Below, one piece after another: positions 53,709 through 63,803 of a stretch of 64,000 bases of DNA. The translations under genes were made by a program, and so were the position numbers. The notes under the pieces are model-generated. The model was given only the letters and a program-made list of their open reading frames with translations, was not told the origin of the DNA and made no database searches. Within the stretch, counting starts at the first letter, position 1; each line of letters begins with the position of its first letter. Where the stretch lies: assembly GCF_025399195.1 (NCBI RefSeq), contig NW_026252123.1, positions 1 to 64,000 on the forward strand, written 5' to 3'. The stretch is from Umbelopsis ramanniana AG (lineage: Eukaryota; Mucoromycota; Umbelopsidomycetes; Umbelopsidales; Umbelopsidaceae).

Positions 53709-54118
53709 TATGAACTGGAAGATGAGTTATAAGGAAGAGGAACGTTCAACAGCGTCGGTGGCCAGAAAACAAAAAAAAAAAAAAATTGAGACTGTTGGGT
53801 GAGAGCCAAAAATTCTGGTGGTCCGGAATTCTTTTGATTGGCTGTTTCGGTTTTGGGGCAATTTTTTTTGGCGAGTAGAATCGGATCTTGACGGGCTCCC
53901 TTTTCCCTTTCCCGCGGGCGGACGGTGAAGACAAAAGCAAAGGGAAGGAAAGCAAAGGGAAGGAAAGTGTAGTCAAATGAATGATTCATGGTTACAAATC
54001 ACCCACACAGTGTCTTAGATTTTTTATGTAATGCAAGGGCATGTTATTGAAAATAAACAAAGACTATCGACAGATAACGGCTATATTAAAGTTAGGGTAT
54101 TCGGTTCGCATGGTATTT
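53709..54118. promoter_or_regulatory. PDB1 upstream region with tandem and dispersed repeats
   Basis: A 15-bp unit AGCAAAGGGAAGGAA is tandemly doubled (53936-53965). The 13-mer TTCCCGCGGGCGG occurs at 53909-53921 and again in PDB1 intron 1 (53556-53568). A GC-rich island in an AT-rich background suggests promoter elements; this is inference. Confidence 0.5.
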
Positions 54119-56098
54119 CTACACTCTTAACCTCCATCCATTTCTATCGCGTTTGATGAAACGTTTACGTACAAGTAAATCCACCAACAATTCTACATTG
54201 GTACGATTGTAAAAATCCGTATGATCATTAATTTCCTTGAGAATATCATCCACGTCCAATACGCGACCATTGGCTTCGGCAAATGCTGTGTACACTCGTG
54301 TTAATTGAGTTGATCCGGGCGGTGACTGCAGGAAACAAGAGTCGCGTTAGTATGCTTTTTCTTTTTCAAATATACATATCTTCTTCAATGTATGGATGGA
54401 CATTTACCTGAAATAGACTGGGAAAGTATTCAAGACTGAACCGGGCTGGTATCTGGCCAGTGAAGCCGGTTGTCATGGTTATACTGGCTTCCGATGGCTC
54501 TGGACTCGCTTGGGATGGTTTGAGGGGAAGTACGCCAGAAAGCTCATAGCCGACACCAAGGTCACTGCCCGCTAACGAAGACGCGTCCATCACCGTATGG
54601 GAAGGTACATGGCTAATAAACCTGGCTGTATCGTTCGCTTCGGATGATCCTGCGCGGAAAGGGAAATCGGAATCCATGCCTTGGGTGTAATTTTCAAGAG
54701 TGTCTTCATCCACAAGTTTGCCAGTTTTTCGAAGCATATCGTCGCCATCGTCAAAAACATCCATGTGGCTGGTTTTGTGAAGTTTGTAAGGGGTAGGTTT
54801 TTTGGAGTGTGAGCCATCATAGACACGTTGTAGGTTAGGGCTGCCAGGTAGTTGGAAACGGCTATGGCCAGGTGATTTGGCTTGGTTACCATCCAACCAT
54901 AGTCCGGGCGGGCAGGGTGATGAGATACCACTCGTACCGGAAGGTACATTCTTCGTTTTCCGTCTTCCAAGCATGGTTTCAAATTGTTCGGCAGGGTCCA
55001 GCCCTTGTTGTCCAGCGTCGCCATATCCTTCCATCATAACGTTCTCTTGTCGTTGTTCTGCTTGCGTTTCGGGTCGAGCCGCCCAACTGTCAGTTGTAGA
55101 GTACTGACTGTGTTGCTCATCCCCTTCGGCCAAAGAACTGGAAGGTTCTTGTGTGTAGGTTACGCTAGGAGGTCGATCGTCATCCTTATCATGTCCTTTC
55201 CAAGCCTTGGCAGGAGGACTTGCTCCAGACGTTAACATGATATCGTCTACAATCATTTTGGCAGCTTCTTTGGCTGGTGTTTTGATTAGCTGGGAGCGAG
55301 GAACCGCAAATTGAATGGTACGTGGCGGGGAATATCGACTTTTAGCTGTCTCATCTTCTCCATCATCAGCCGACATATGATCAATCCTCGCCAAATTAAC
55401 ATCAGGCGAGCCATTGGAGGAAGTTGTGTCGGACATGAGAATAGTTGGTTTTGGTACAGAGGAGCTGACTGAAGACACATCTGGCCGAGGAAGCCCAGTC
55501 GATGATTTGAAATGCTTATTCAGGACCTTTCCAAGCAGCCTGTTTGATTGTACGCTTTGAGATGGTGTGTTTTGCTGTATGCCGTCTCTCTTTTGTGGTG
55601 TGGTGTGGCCAGCTGAAGTCGTATCACTCATGGCTTCAAGATTCATCTCACGCCGTAATCGCTCCCACGGTGACTGTAAATCATCGTGTTCGCTCCATGG
55701 CGCTGCTGATGGTGATCCTCTCACGCTTGCTTTTGTGCCCAATGGTGGTCGATTCGATCCCTCCATATCGTCTGTCACTTGCAATGATGTGCGACTACTA
55801 TCCAGAGACTGAAAGAAATACAGCCAGAACTGGGGAGAAACGAATAGAACAATGGTTAGACTATATATTCTCTGCTGTGTCCGTGTTGAGGCTATGGTGG
55901 GTGCTGATGACTTACCTTACTGCCATTCCATACTCCTTGACTTGCATCAGCGTACTTTTCAACTTGAGGTATGATTCTTGTTGCAATGGTTTGATGACAT
56001 TTCGCGAAATTTTGATCAATAGCCTGCAATGTCAGCGTGATGTTCTGCTGTAATTTTTCTAATTCTGCATTGAGCTGCTCGTCTGTGTACGAGGTCAT
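54119..56098 (-). CDS. ASK1: DASH/Dam1 complex subunit Ask1
   Basis: Three exons: 56098-55916, 55829-54408, 54325-54119; 603 aa. The N-terminus carries the Ask1 block: LEKLQQNITLTLQAIDQNFAK, IIPQVEKYA, and WNGSKFWLYFFQS. A second conserved motif (SPPRTIQFAVPRS) lies near residue 240 and is Cdk-target-like (SP sites). Ask1 sits in the Dam1/DASH ring that couples kinetochores to microtubules. The middle is disordered and Ser/Pro-rich. The last exon encodes a compact basic module (LLVDLLVRKRFIKRDRNGWRL) resembling a winged-helix-like end, which I do not recall in yeast Ask1. Confidence 0.85.
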
Positions 56099-56255
56099 CT
56101 TGGTTTGTTGTGATGGCACGCGCAAAACGACGCGAAGGTGAAAGAGAAATTTTTGAACCGACGCGCTCGCTAATTGCCCGTGACGTTCTTGGGCGACACA
56201 CCGAGACCCAAAAAAATAAAGCGACAGTACCCACACTGAACCCTCCATTTCATTC

Positions 56256-57747
56256 ATGAAGAAAAACGAGGAAATATTCGAAGGTTGGTAGATTGAGAGT
56301 ATGCATCACAAAAAAGTGACATTTCCCATCTAAAAGAAACACTGCTGTCACAGAAGCGGTGCAGTACGAAGAAAAGGGAGAGCGGCAGGAAAGCACGGAG
56401 CAAGCTCGGGAGTATTACGAGAAAGCTGGCGAAATGTACTCTCGAGCACACGAACTTGACGAAAGCGACATAGATTCACTTTACAATTGGTAAATTACCA
56501 CCGAGCATTTGCTACTATTCTTTTCAAACTTGTGAACTGACATTGTTGCACAAAGGGCAAGAGTGCTTTTCTTGCTTATGGACTACGTCCCAGAGCATGC
56601 TGAAGCTGAAGAGAGACTCAATCTCCTTGATAAATCCATCAGCAGATTTCGAAAAGTACTTGAAATGCAAACTAATAATGCGGACGCCATGTTCAATCTT
56701 GCCCAAGGTCTGACAGTTCGAGCCGATTTGGTCGAGGACGTCGATGGTATCACTGATGCGCATGGCGAGGCAGCACAGGCTTTGCAGGAGGCCGTTAGTC
56801 TGTATGAATCGGCTTACGAGCTCCAAGAAAAGTTACACCAACAACAAACTCATGGTAGCAGTACCTCCTCCGCTACGCCCATCGCCATCGCAAAAGCTCC
56901 CGTTACAGCCTTCACTTTAATCGAAACGCTAACATCGCTGGTCGATGCAACCAGAAGCCTGGGAGAAATGCTGGATGAATTCGAAGATGTGCAGCTTCTG
57001 TACAAAGCAGCATTAAGCAAGATATCTTTAGCCTACGGAATTTTGGCCGAAAATACCGAATCGGAAGAAGACACGCCTGCGATTATTCAACTTTACCAAA
57101 GTCATGCAAGCTTATTGGCAGCGCTTGCAGATAGAACATTTACAGATACGGGAGAGTTGGATGAAAAATCGTACAAAACGGCCATTGAAACATTAGCCAA
57201 AGTAATTATTTTAGACCAAGACAACGTCGAAGCGCATTGTGACCTCGGCGACTTGTATGGTGGATATGCACAAGCAAAAATGCGAACCTGTACAGATCAA
57301 GACATATCATCGCAGGAAGAGAAATCGTTATGGGGATTTTACACAGAGGCTACAAGGTGTTTTCAAACAGCTCTGGATTACCAACCAGATAATTTAACCA
57401 CGTTGTTTAAGTTAGGAGACATCCATTTTACCAGAGCACAACTCCCCTTTGCCATAGCACGAAAACAAAAAACACAACTTTTGAAGAGTGCTGAATACTG
57501 GTACAAGCATGCTGTGGACCTCGAAACTAGCGATTTGGAAGGCGGCTGGGTACCCTGGGCGATGAGCGCTTGGGCCATAGCCAAGTGGACGACGGATCAT
57601 ATGGAAAAATTAACCGAAGCCGAAAATATTTTGAAACTGTGGGTTGAACAAGGAGGTTCTCTGAACCTTTTAAAGGAAGTTGGTAAAGATAATATCCTTA
57701 TGCCTGATGAATTTATAACTTGGGCTTCGGATATCTTGTTACAATAG
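56256..57747 (+). CDS. TPR-repeat protein, ETT1-like, unknown function
   Basis: Three exons: 56256-56283, 56354-56489, 56556-57747; 451 aa. Tetratricopeptide repeats in series: ARVLFLLMDYVPEHAEAEERL, NADAMFNLAQGL, VEAHCDLGDLYGGYAQ and DNLTTLFKLGDIHFTRAQ with AEYWYKHAVDLE. Helical, acidic, cytosolic or nuclear, no signal peptide. It may belong to the TPR family of translation-termination enhancers or a related fungal TPR group, but this is not certain. Exon 2 uses the CAG acceptor at 56351; the nearer AAAG acceptor breaks frame. The stop is 18 bp from a possible convergent stop (57766). Confidence 0.75.
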
Positions 57748-57763
57748 TCAATGATGTCCGTTG

Positions 57764-58700
57764 CTCTATCTAATCGACGCCTTTGACGATTCAAAACGAT
57801 AAAAATAAACCCGATTATCCACCTTTGGTATATGCAGTTTCCCATCCGGTGTAGTTCTAGCCTGTGCGTCTGATGCAATGCTCTCCATTGGCCTTACCGT
57901 TTTCTAGCGGTTCGAGAATCATGTACTGTACCACGACAAAATTGGGAAGCCCCCACCTATTTGAACAGGCAAGCCCGTCCAGGCTAAAGTGAAGTAAATA
58001 CCCATGCCAAACACACACCATCAAAATAATGGTGCACAGAAGCTGTACCTGGGAATGCAATGGTCTCAGACATCTAAGGGTTACGTAGGACGATTATACA
58101 CAGGAAGGTAGGAGGCCATAGTCAGGAGATGTATCCCTACCGTTTTTTTTTTTTTTCTCATAGCGATTTTGCCATGCTCTTTGAACATTGCATGATATTA
58201 TCTGCAAGCATCTATGTTGGGGAATTGGTAAGTGCGTCGTTTGTCATGAAACCGTAGAACAAAAATCTTTATCATGGTATACCTGCTCAAGCGTTCTTAT
58301 TTCAGCCAACTCAACGTACGAATCTCAATAGGCTTGCCCAATAAACGTCTCGTTATCAATATGACCATTACCGTCGTCCCCTTGTCGTACCTTAAAAATG
58401 TCTTTTATAAATATTCTACTGTACCTTGCGTTGTTCATAGACACGTCATGGCGCATGCACACTGAAACACTAGAGCCGGGTACAGAGTAACCTATGAAGG
58501 TATGTGGCATGGGCCCTGGGAATCCAATTGAGCCAAGGCAAACTGGTTTTTGAACATTGTAAGGTAAACTGAGATCGGTTAGGCCGATCTGCAAAGAGCA
58601 ATATAGACACACACCTTATCGTTGTTTTCACGTTGTTCCATAACGCCTCTCAGCGGCTTGCATATCGGTAACGAACAGACGACATCAGCCGACGGTGCTA
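57764..58700 (-). other. Unresolved minus-strand coding signal
   Basis: Two coding-like pieces are seen but not joined into one gene. Piece 1: from an acceptor TTTGCAG at 58590 the frame reads IGLTDLSLPYNVQKPVCLGS onward for about 88 codons to a TGA at 58325; a plausible first exon MSSVRYRY (58667-58644) would need a GC donor (GCAAGC). Piece 2: from ATG 58073, exon MSETIAFP and intron with a clean TTTAG acceptor, then AWTGLPVQIGGG; a later segment RTTPDGKLHIPKVDN ends in TAG at 57764. No family recognised. Confidence 0.3.
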
Positions 58701-58812
58701 AAAGAAACAAGAAATGCACGCCACAAGTACTAACAGTTAATCAGTGCAGGAGATAGATATCTGGCCGTTACTTAACGCCAAATCGGCCAGCCAGTTCCTC
58801 TGCCGTTAAAAA

Positions 58813-58820
58813 TATATAAA
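58813..58820 (+). promoter_or_regulatory. TATA-like element of Cys-rich microprotein gene
   Basis: TATATAAA, 93 bp upstream of the ATG at 58913, followed by a CT-rich leader. A typical spacing for a fungal TATA gene. Confidence 0.5.
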
Positions 58821-58912
58821 CCTCGCAGCGTTTTAGTCGTTTTACTTTTTTTTCCAATATCAATTCTCATCCTCTTAGCTCTTCAGCTTCCATCACTTTA
58901 TTCCCATCCATT

Positions 58913-59122
58913 ATGACGCCAAAATGCTATGCTTGCTCGGTGGATATTGTTCTACCTATATATCATGGATGTCCAAGTTGTAAACGGTGGCAGCTGGCGT
59001 ATTGTGAACATTGCAATGTTTATAGCCACTGCACCAATTGTGCCTTCACAGAAGAGCATGAGCGACGATCCCGAGAACGGGAACTACGATTTGCTACATA
59101 TCTGCGCCCAACCGTCTTATAA
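58913..59122 (+). CDS. Cys-rich microprotein with four CxxC pairs, putative zinc binder
   Basis: 69 aa, one exon, not recognised. Cys pairs CYAC (5,8), CPSC (20,23), CEHC (31,34) and CTNC (40,43) could ligate two zinc ions as a double zinc ribbon or treble-clef. Spacing C-x2-C-x11-C-x2-C-x7-C-x2-C-x5-C-x2-C. The tail is charged (EEHERRSRERELR) then hydrophobic. A TATATAAA at 58813 and a CT-rich leader favour a real transcript. No signal peptide. It could be a zinc-finger fragment of a larger spliced gene; the short frame ends at a stop immediately before an A-run. Confidence 0.6.
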   Translation: MTPKCYACSVDIVLPIYHGCPSCKRWQLAYCEHCNVYSHCTNCAFTEEHERRSRERELRFATYLRPTVL

Positions 59123-59547
59123 ATCCTTGGCAAAAAAAAAAAAAAATTATCCCTATCAAGCATTCATACAACCCCATCGTCTTCCTCAGCGTTTTCCTTC
59201 CACTAGAAATGACACTCATAACCATCAGCGCTAACACCACGTCATCTAAATTAAGCCTCTATAACAAAAATCATCCGCATTACATGATATCAATTGAAGT
59301 AAAATAAAAAAAATGGAATACACTAGCATTGCCTCCCATATCTTGCTTGTATTTATTGATCCAGAGATCGTTATTTATGTATATCATCAGCGACGTTGGG
59401 AAAAATGTGAAGTGTGTATTTGAGTATGTAAATAGATAGCATAGCGTTAAATAATGAAACATTGGGGTTTCCCAATTCCGAGTGGACATGACGGTGCTCA
59501 TGTTTGTATGGGATTCAAATATGTCCTGATAGCAGTGATCTGCAATA
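59123..59547. other. Intergenic 3' flank region
   Basis: AT-rich with A-run at 59131-59144, T-rich stretches and TATTTA repeats; between the microprotein stop and the Pil1 stop. No gene seen. Confidence 0.5.
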
Positions 59548-61341
59548 TCACTTGTTACCCAGATTCTGAAATTTGGCTAACAGCGCCGACACCTTTTGAC
59601 CACCACCAGCTGTTGTGTTCGCAGTACTGGGCTTGGCCGTGTCAAGTTTAGTTTGTGAAGGCTCTGGCTTCCCTAGTTTATCAGGCTTGGCTGCACCATC
59701 GCTTGGAAAGTTCCCGGGCATATGACCTGTGTTCTGGTTTTTTACATCTTCCTTGGCCGTGTTCTCCTGCTGATCCTGCTGCTGTTTAGGTGCATTGTTG
59801 AACTCCGAGGTCTGAGGGTTGGAGGTGGGCGTAGGACTACGGAGCTCGGGCTCATGTTCAGATGGCACACTTCCCGGCAAAACAAATCCTCCAGCATCTC
59901 GTCGACTTTCCGTTGGATGTGCAGTAGGATGGAACACAGCCGGTGATCGAATTAGCTGGCCGGCCGCTTCTTCCCAAGGTTGAGGTGGAGTGTACTGCTC
60001 ATAAAACTGATAGTATTGTTGATATTCCGGAGGTGTGAGGTAATAGGATCCAGGGGGGTAGGTCGGGGAGGGGCCACGAGAAGGTGGCGAGGGTGAATGA
60101 TGATCCCATGGAGAAGGTGGTCTAATTTCATCTGGTTTACGTGGATCGTAGTCCGCCGCGGCGATAGGTGTAGAATGACGGTAGGATGATCGAGTGTCGT
60201 ATTCATCATCGTTTGCGTTGGTAATGGACGTTGTTCTGTGTCGAACCCGATCACGTTGCGAGGTGGGCGTACTTAACGAAGCCATAGGATTAGGTGCATC
60301 CAACCTGTCCTGAGATTGGGAAGGCTCGGGTATCTCGGGCAATTCCTTGTCCACGTCACTTGGTCGTCTGCGGCCCACGAGAGGGTTGCGTCCGCGGTTA
60401 GCAGAGGTTAGTGTTCGACGAACTTTGTTTTGATCCGGTGTCCAACTGTCAAGCGCTCTCTTGGCATCCTTCACCATGTTGGATGTCTGCGTGGTACCTG
60501 AAGGTACAAAAACGATAGGTGTCATTTAGGGCATATCACTACGGATCAAAGCATAAACTTGGCAATTACCTCGATAAGGTTCCCGTTGTTCCCCTGGTTG
60601 GATAGGATGAACGTTCACTTGGTCAGCACAGTATTTGGCAGTGGTGGCAATGATGTCAGTCTTGCTTCCTAACTCGTGCATTCCATTGAATAACAAATAT
60701 AGCGCTTCCTTCGTGGCCATCCTCTTGTAATTACCAATCTCAGTCTCAGCAGGAAGCATTTTCTGTTCCAAATCCGCCAACTGTGTTTTAAATTCGTTGA
60801 TGCGATGAACTGCTTCTGGCTGGTTACGTTGCGTTGAATGAATCCTATCCTCCAGCGATCGCTTCTTTTCCCTGTCCGACATCAGGACTTTCTCTCTTTC
60901 TGCGATTGTCTTGAATGTATTCCGATATTGCTCAAAGTTATCTTTGATGGTTTTTTATGTCAGTTCATTTGTTTACATGGCTTTGTATAGGCAAGTCGTA
61001 TCACTTACTGGCAAATTCCTGCAACACGTCGCTCCAGCAATTCATCAACTGCCCCACTTTGTCTGTGACGTCCTATATTCGCGAGCGTGATGAGCACGCC
61101 ATTCTACCGGGTAAAACTCCCAACTGCATATACTTACTGTCAGATCGTCTCCAAGTGGTCTTCCATATGTCACCATTGCGTGACCTGCCTGCCTTCTCTG
61201 TCCAGCCAGTTGCTTGAAAAGCTCTAAACCATTCTTTTCCTCCTGCAAGAATACGTAAAAGTGCTTGTCATCCTGATAGATATTGCCCGCGCTCTTGGCA
61301 AGATGGGTTCTTATTTGATGAAATGGGTTAATGGAAGACAT
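59548..61341 (-). CDS. Eisosome core BAR protein, Pil1/Lsp1 family
   Basis: Four exons: 61341-61138, 61072-61009, 60941-60570, 60497-59548; 529 aa. The BAR region (about 1-240) shows DDLTDVTDKVGQLM, YRNTFKTIAEREK, DREKKRSLEDRIHS, and YCADQVNVHPIQPGE with KRALDSWTPD, which align with Pil1 and Lsp1. These proteins form furrows (MCC/eisosomes) at the plasma membrane. Yeast proteins are about 340 aa; here the C-terminal half is a disordered Pro/Ser/Gln-rich extension with RPPSPWDHH-type repeats and PPxY-like motifs, ending SALLAKFQNLGNK. Divergent from the NiCoT gene about 1 kb away. Confidence 0.87.
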
Positions 61342-62338
61342 TATGAGATCAGGACGTCAGTAGCTGTGTAGCTCCTAATTTTGGTGTAGCAGACCATGCT
61401 CACCATGCCTAAATGCGGCAAAGCGTATTGAAAGGCAGCTGGCTTTGCGCGCTCAGCAAAGCATCGCAAAGCTTGTCAAAGACTGTTCACGACCAAACGC
61501 TCAATTGTAGCTGGAATTTAGGACCCCTTCATCTTCATACTGGGTACATTTTCACAGCGATGATACGAGCTAGCTATCGGTGTACATGGATGGTATAGCC
61601 ACATGGCAACATTTGTTGCACTATTTCTATTAAAGCACATCGTTTGAGGCGTACATATAGAAATCCATTCCTATCGCAGTCTGATCTGTATCAAGTAAGC
61701 GCTCATCCAATGTACGTAAATTGAACTGAACGATTCAAAATTCTACTCACACGCACTTTTGCAGCGCAATCCTCGAGACGATTATTAACCGGATGTACTG
61801 AGCCCCGTCCCTGCTGCGCTTATCTACTTTGCTTAGCTTTTGTGCTTGCAATACGAACCAATGGCAAATTTTCGTATCTTTCACTGTCGACGTCTTCTTT
61901 AAATGAAGGACCTGTGCTTGAATGATTTCATTTCCCTCAACCGCCAGCCAAGCACCTATCCCCGATCAGGTGTTTTAAATGTTGTGTTTGGTGGCCCACC
62001 TGGTCATAACAAATGGCACTGTCTTCGCTATTGACCAATGAAAAGTGTTAGTTGTGCCTATTCCCATGAATCCGATGCATTCACCCTTCAATTTAATAGC
62101 TGCAAGGCAATGTGAAGCTAAAGACATGTTCATAACCAGGCTTTCTTGTAATTCTCGGATTGGGGTCCGATAGGGTACATTCGCTATCTGATTTGCCAAT
62201 TACAAATTGTACTTCCCGAAGTACTTCGGGTATAATCGCTGGGGAAAGGAATCTCCGCTTCCAGAGTCAAGTTTTATCAGTTCGCATACGGATTGACCCT
62301 CCGCGGGTTTGTTGATCAGAAAACCAATTCTTCAAGTA
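61342..62338. other. Divergent intergenic region of Pil1 and NiCoT genes
   Basis: About 1 kb. A minus-strand ORF (61975-62199) has a GNAT-like stretch but no complete domain. The strongest signal is the 16-bp palindrome at 62215-62230. Otherwise nothing is called. Confidence 0.5.
62215..62230. promoter_or_regulatory. Perfect 16-bp palindrome upstream of NiCoT gene
   Basis: CCCGAAGTACTTCGGG, its own reverse complement, 109-124 bp before the ATG at 62339. Typical size of a dimeric transcription-factor site (for example a CCG-type or zinc-cluster half-site pair). Binding factor unknown. Confidence 0.6.
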
Positions 62339-63803
62339 ATGTCTGGAACAGTGAAGGATGCTTCGAATTCAACTGCCATTAACATGGCCCAAGCTCCCAT
62401 AGAAGACGTAGACCGATGTGAGAAACAATACCCTAGCTGGCTCCTTAAAGTCGCGCCACGAACGTCTATGCTTTTCCGTCTATTCCTAGGACCTGACCCA
62501 CTGAAAGTTCGCAAAAAAATATGTATCATGACTTTGATTGTTGTTCTGTTCAATGTGTCGGTATGGGTAGCAGCTGCTATCATTTTCCGGTCGTATCCCG
62601 GTTTAATTGGTATCGCTGCATTAGCCTACACCCTCGGACTTAGGCACGCCGTTGATGCAGGTAAGAAATATAATTGGTTTCTTAGCCATATAAAATTTTT
62701 TTGACAAAGTCCCAAAGAAATCTGACCTTTCTATCCTCTGCAAACTCAGATCACATATCTGCTATTGATAATGTCACTCGAAAACTGCTTGGTGATGGAC
62801 AGCGGCCAGTCTCGGTTGGTTTTTTCTTTTCGCTTGGCCATTCGACCATTGTCATTGTGACCTGTATTGTGGTGGCCGCTACGGCGAACGCAGTGGCACA
62901 AGGAGTTCAAAACTTTAGTGACATCGGATCATTGATCGGAACGTCGGTCTCTATCACATTCTTGTTTCTCATCGGTGTGCTTAACGTGATTGTTCTGGTC
63001 GGGATCTGTCGGGCACTACGTCGCGTGAAACGTGAAGGTGTTTATACCGAGTTGGATATTGAGGCTTATCTTGCACGAAAAGGTTTACTAGGAAGATTCT
63101 TTTGGCCCATCTTCAAGTTCATCAATCGAGGCTGGAAAATGTATCCACTTGGTCTGCTATTTGGTCTTGGATTCGACACTTCAACTGAAATCGCCTTGCT
63201 CAGTATCACAGCCATTCAGGGGGCCAATGGCATGCCAATTTTCCATATTCTGATTCTTCCATTTCTCTTTACTGCCGGTAAGTTATTGAAGCAGTATGGG
63301 ACACCTGTGAATTGGATCGTCTGACTAAACATTACATTTTTCTAGGTATGTCGCTCATTGATACTCTAGATGGCATGTTGATGCTGTTTGCTTATAGCTG
63401 GTCCTATATCAATCCAATCCGCAAGATGTACTATAATATCGTCATTACCACCATCAGTGTGACAGTGGCTTTCCTTGTTGCTCTTATCGAAATGTTTGCT
63501 CTCATTGGTGAGCGACTAGAGCTCGAGGGAGGATTTTGGACCTTTATAGCTACTTTGAGTGATAACTTTGGTATCATTGGTTATGTCATTATTGGAGCTT
63601 TCGTACTGGCTTGGATCATCAGTGCTGTGGTCTATAGGTTGTCTGGATATCACAAGCTGGAGAAAGAGTTCGACGAAAGAGAAAAGGAAGGAAAGGAAAT
63701 GGAGGTAGAAGTTGTAGAAGGAACCGAGGATCAAGTTCTCAGCGAGAAACCTCTAGAGAAAGAAGAAGCCAACATAGGTCTACCTACCACAGAGATACGA
63801 TAA
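62339..63803 (+). CDS. NiCoT nickel/cobalt transporter
   Basis: Three exons: 62339-62660, 62750-63277, 63346-63803; 435 aa. About eight membrane helices. Signature motifs: LGLRHAVDADHISAIDN (metal-binding HAxDADH), LGHSTIVIV, GLLFGLGFDTSTEI and GMSLIDTLDGMLM. The family (NixA, HoxN, fungal Nic1p) takes up Ni2+ or Co2+ across the plasma membrane, in fungi mostly to supply urease. The intron between exons 1 and 2 cuts the HAVDA/DHI motif. The C-terminus is soluble, charged and acidic. ATG at 62339 is the first in frame; upstream codons lack ATG. AATAAA at 63859. Confidence 0.94.

Noticed and set aside
57597-57878. 93-codon minus ORF at the end of the TPR gene
   Set aside because: Mostly antisense to the TPR coding sequence; no motif.
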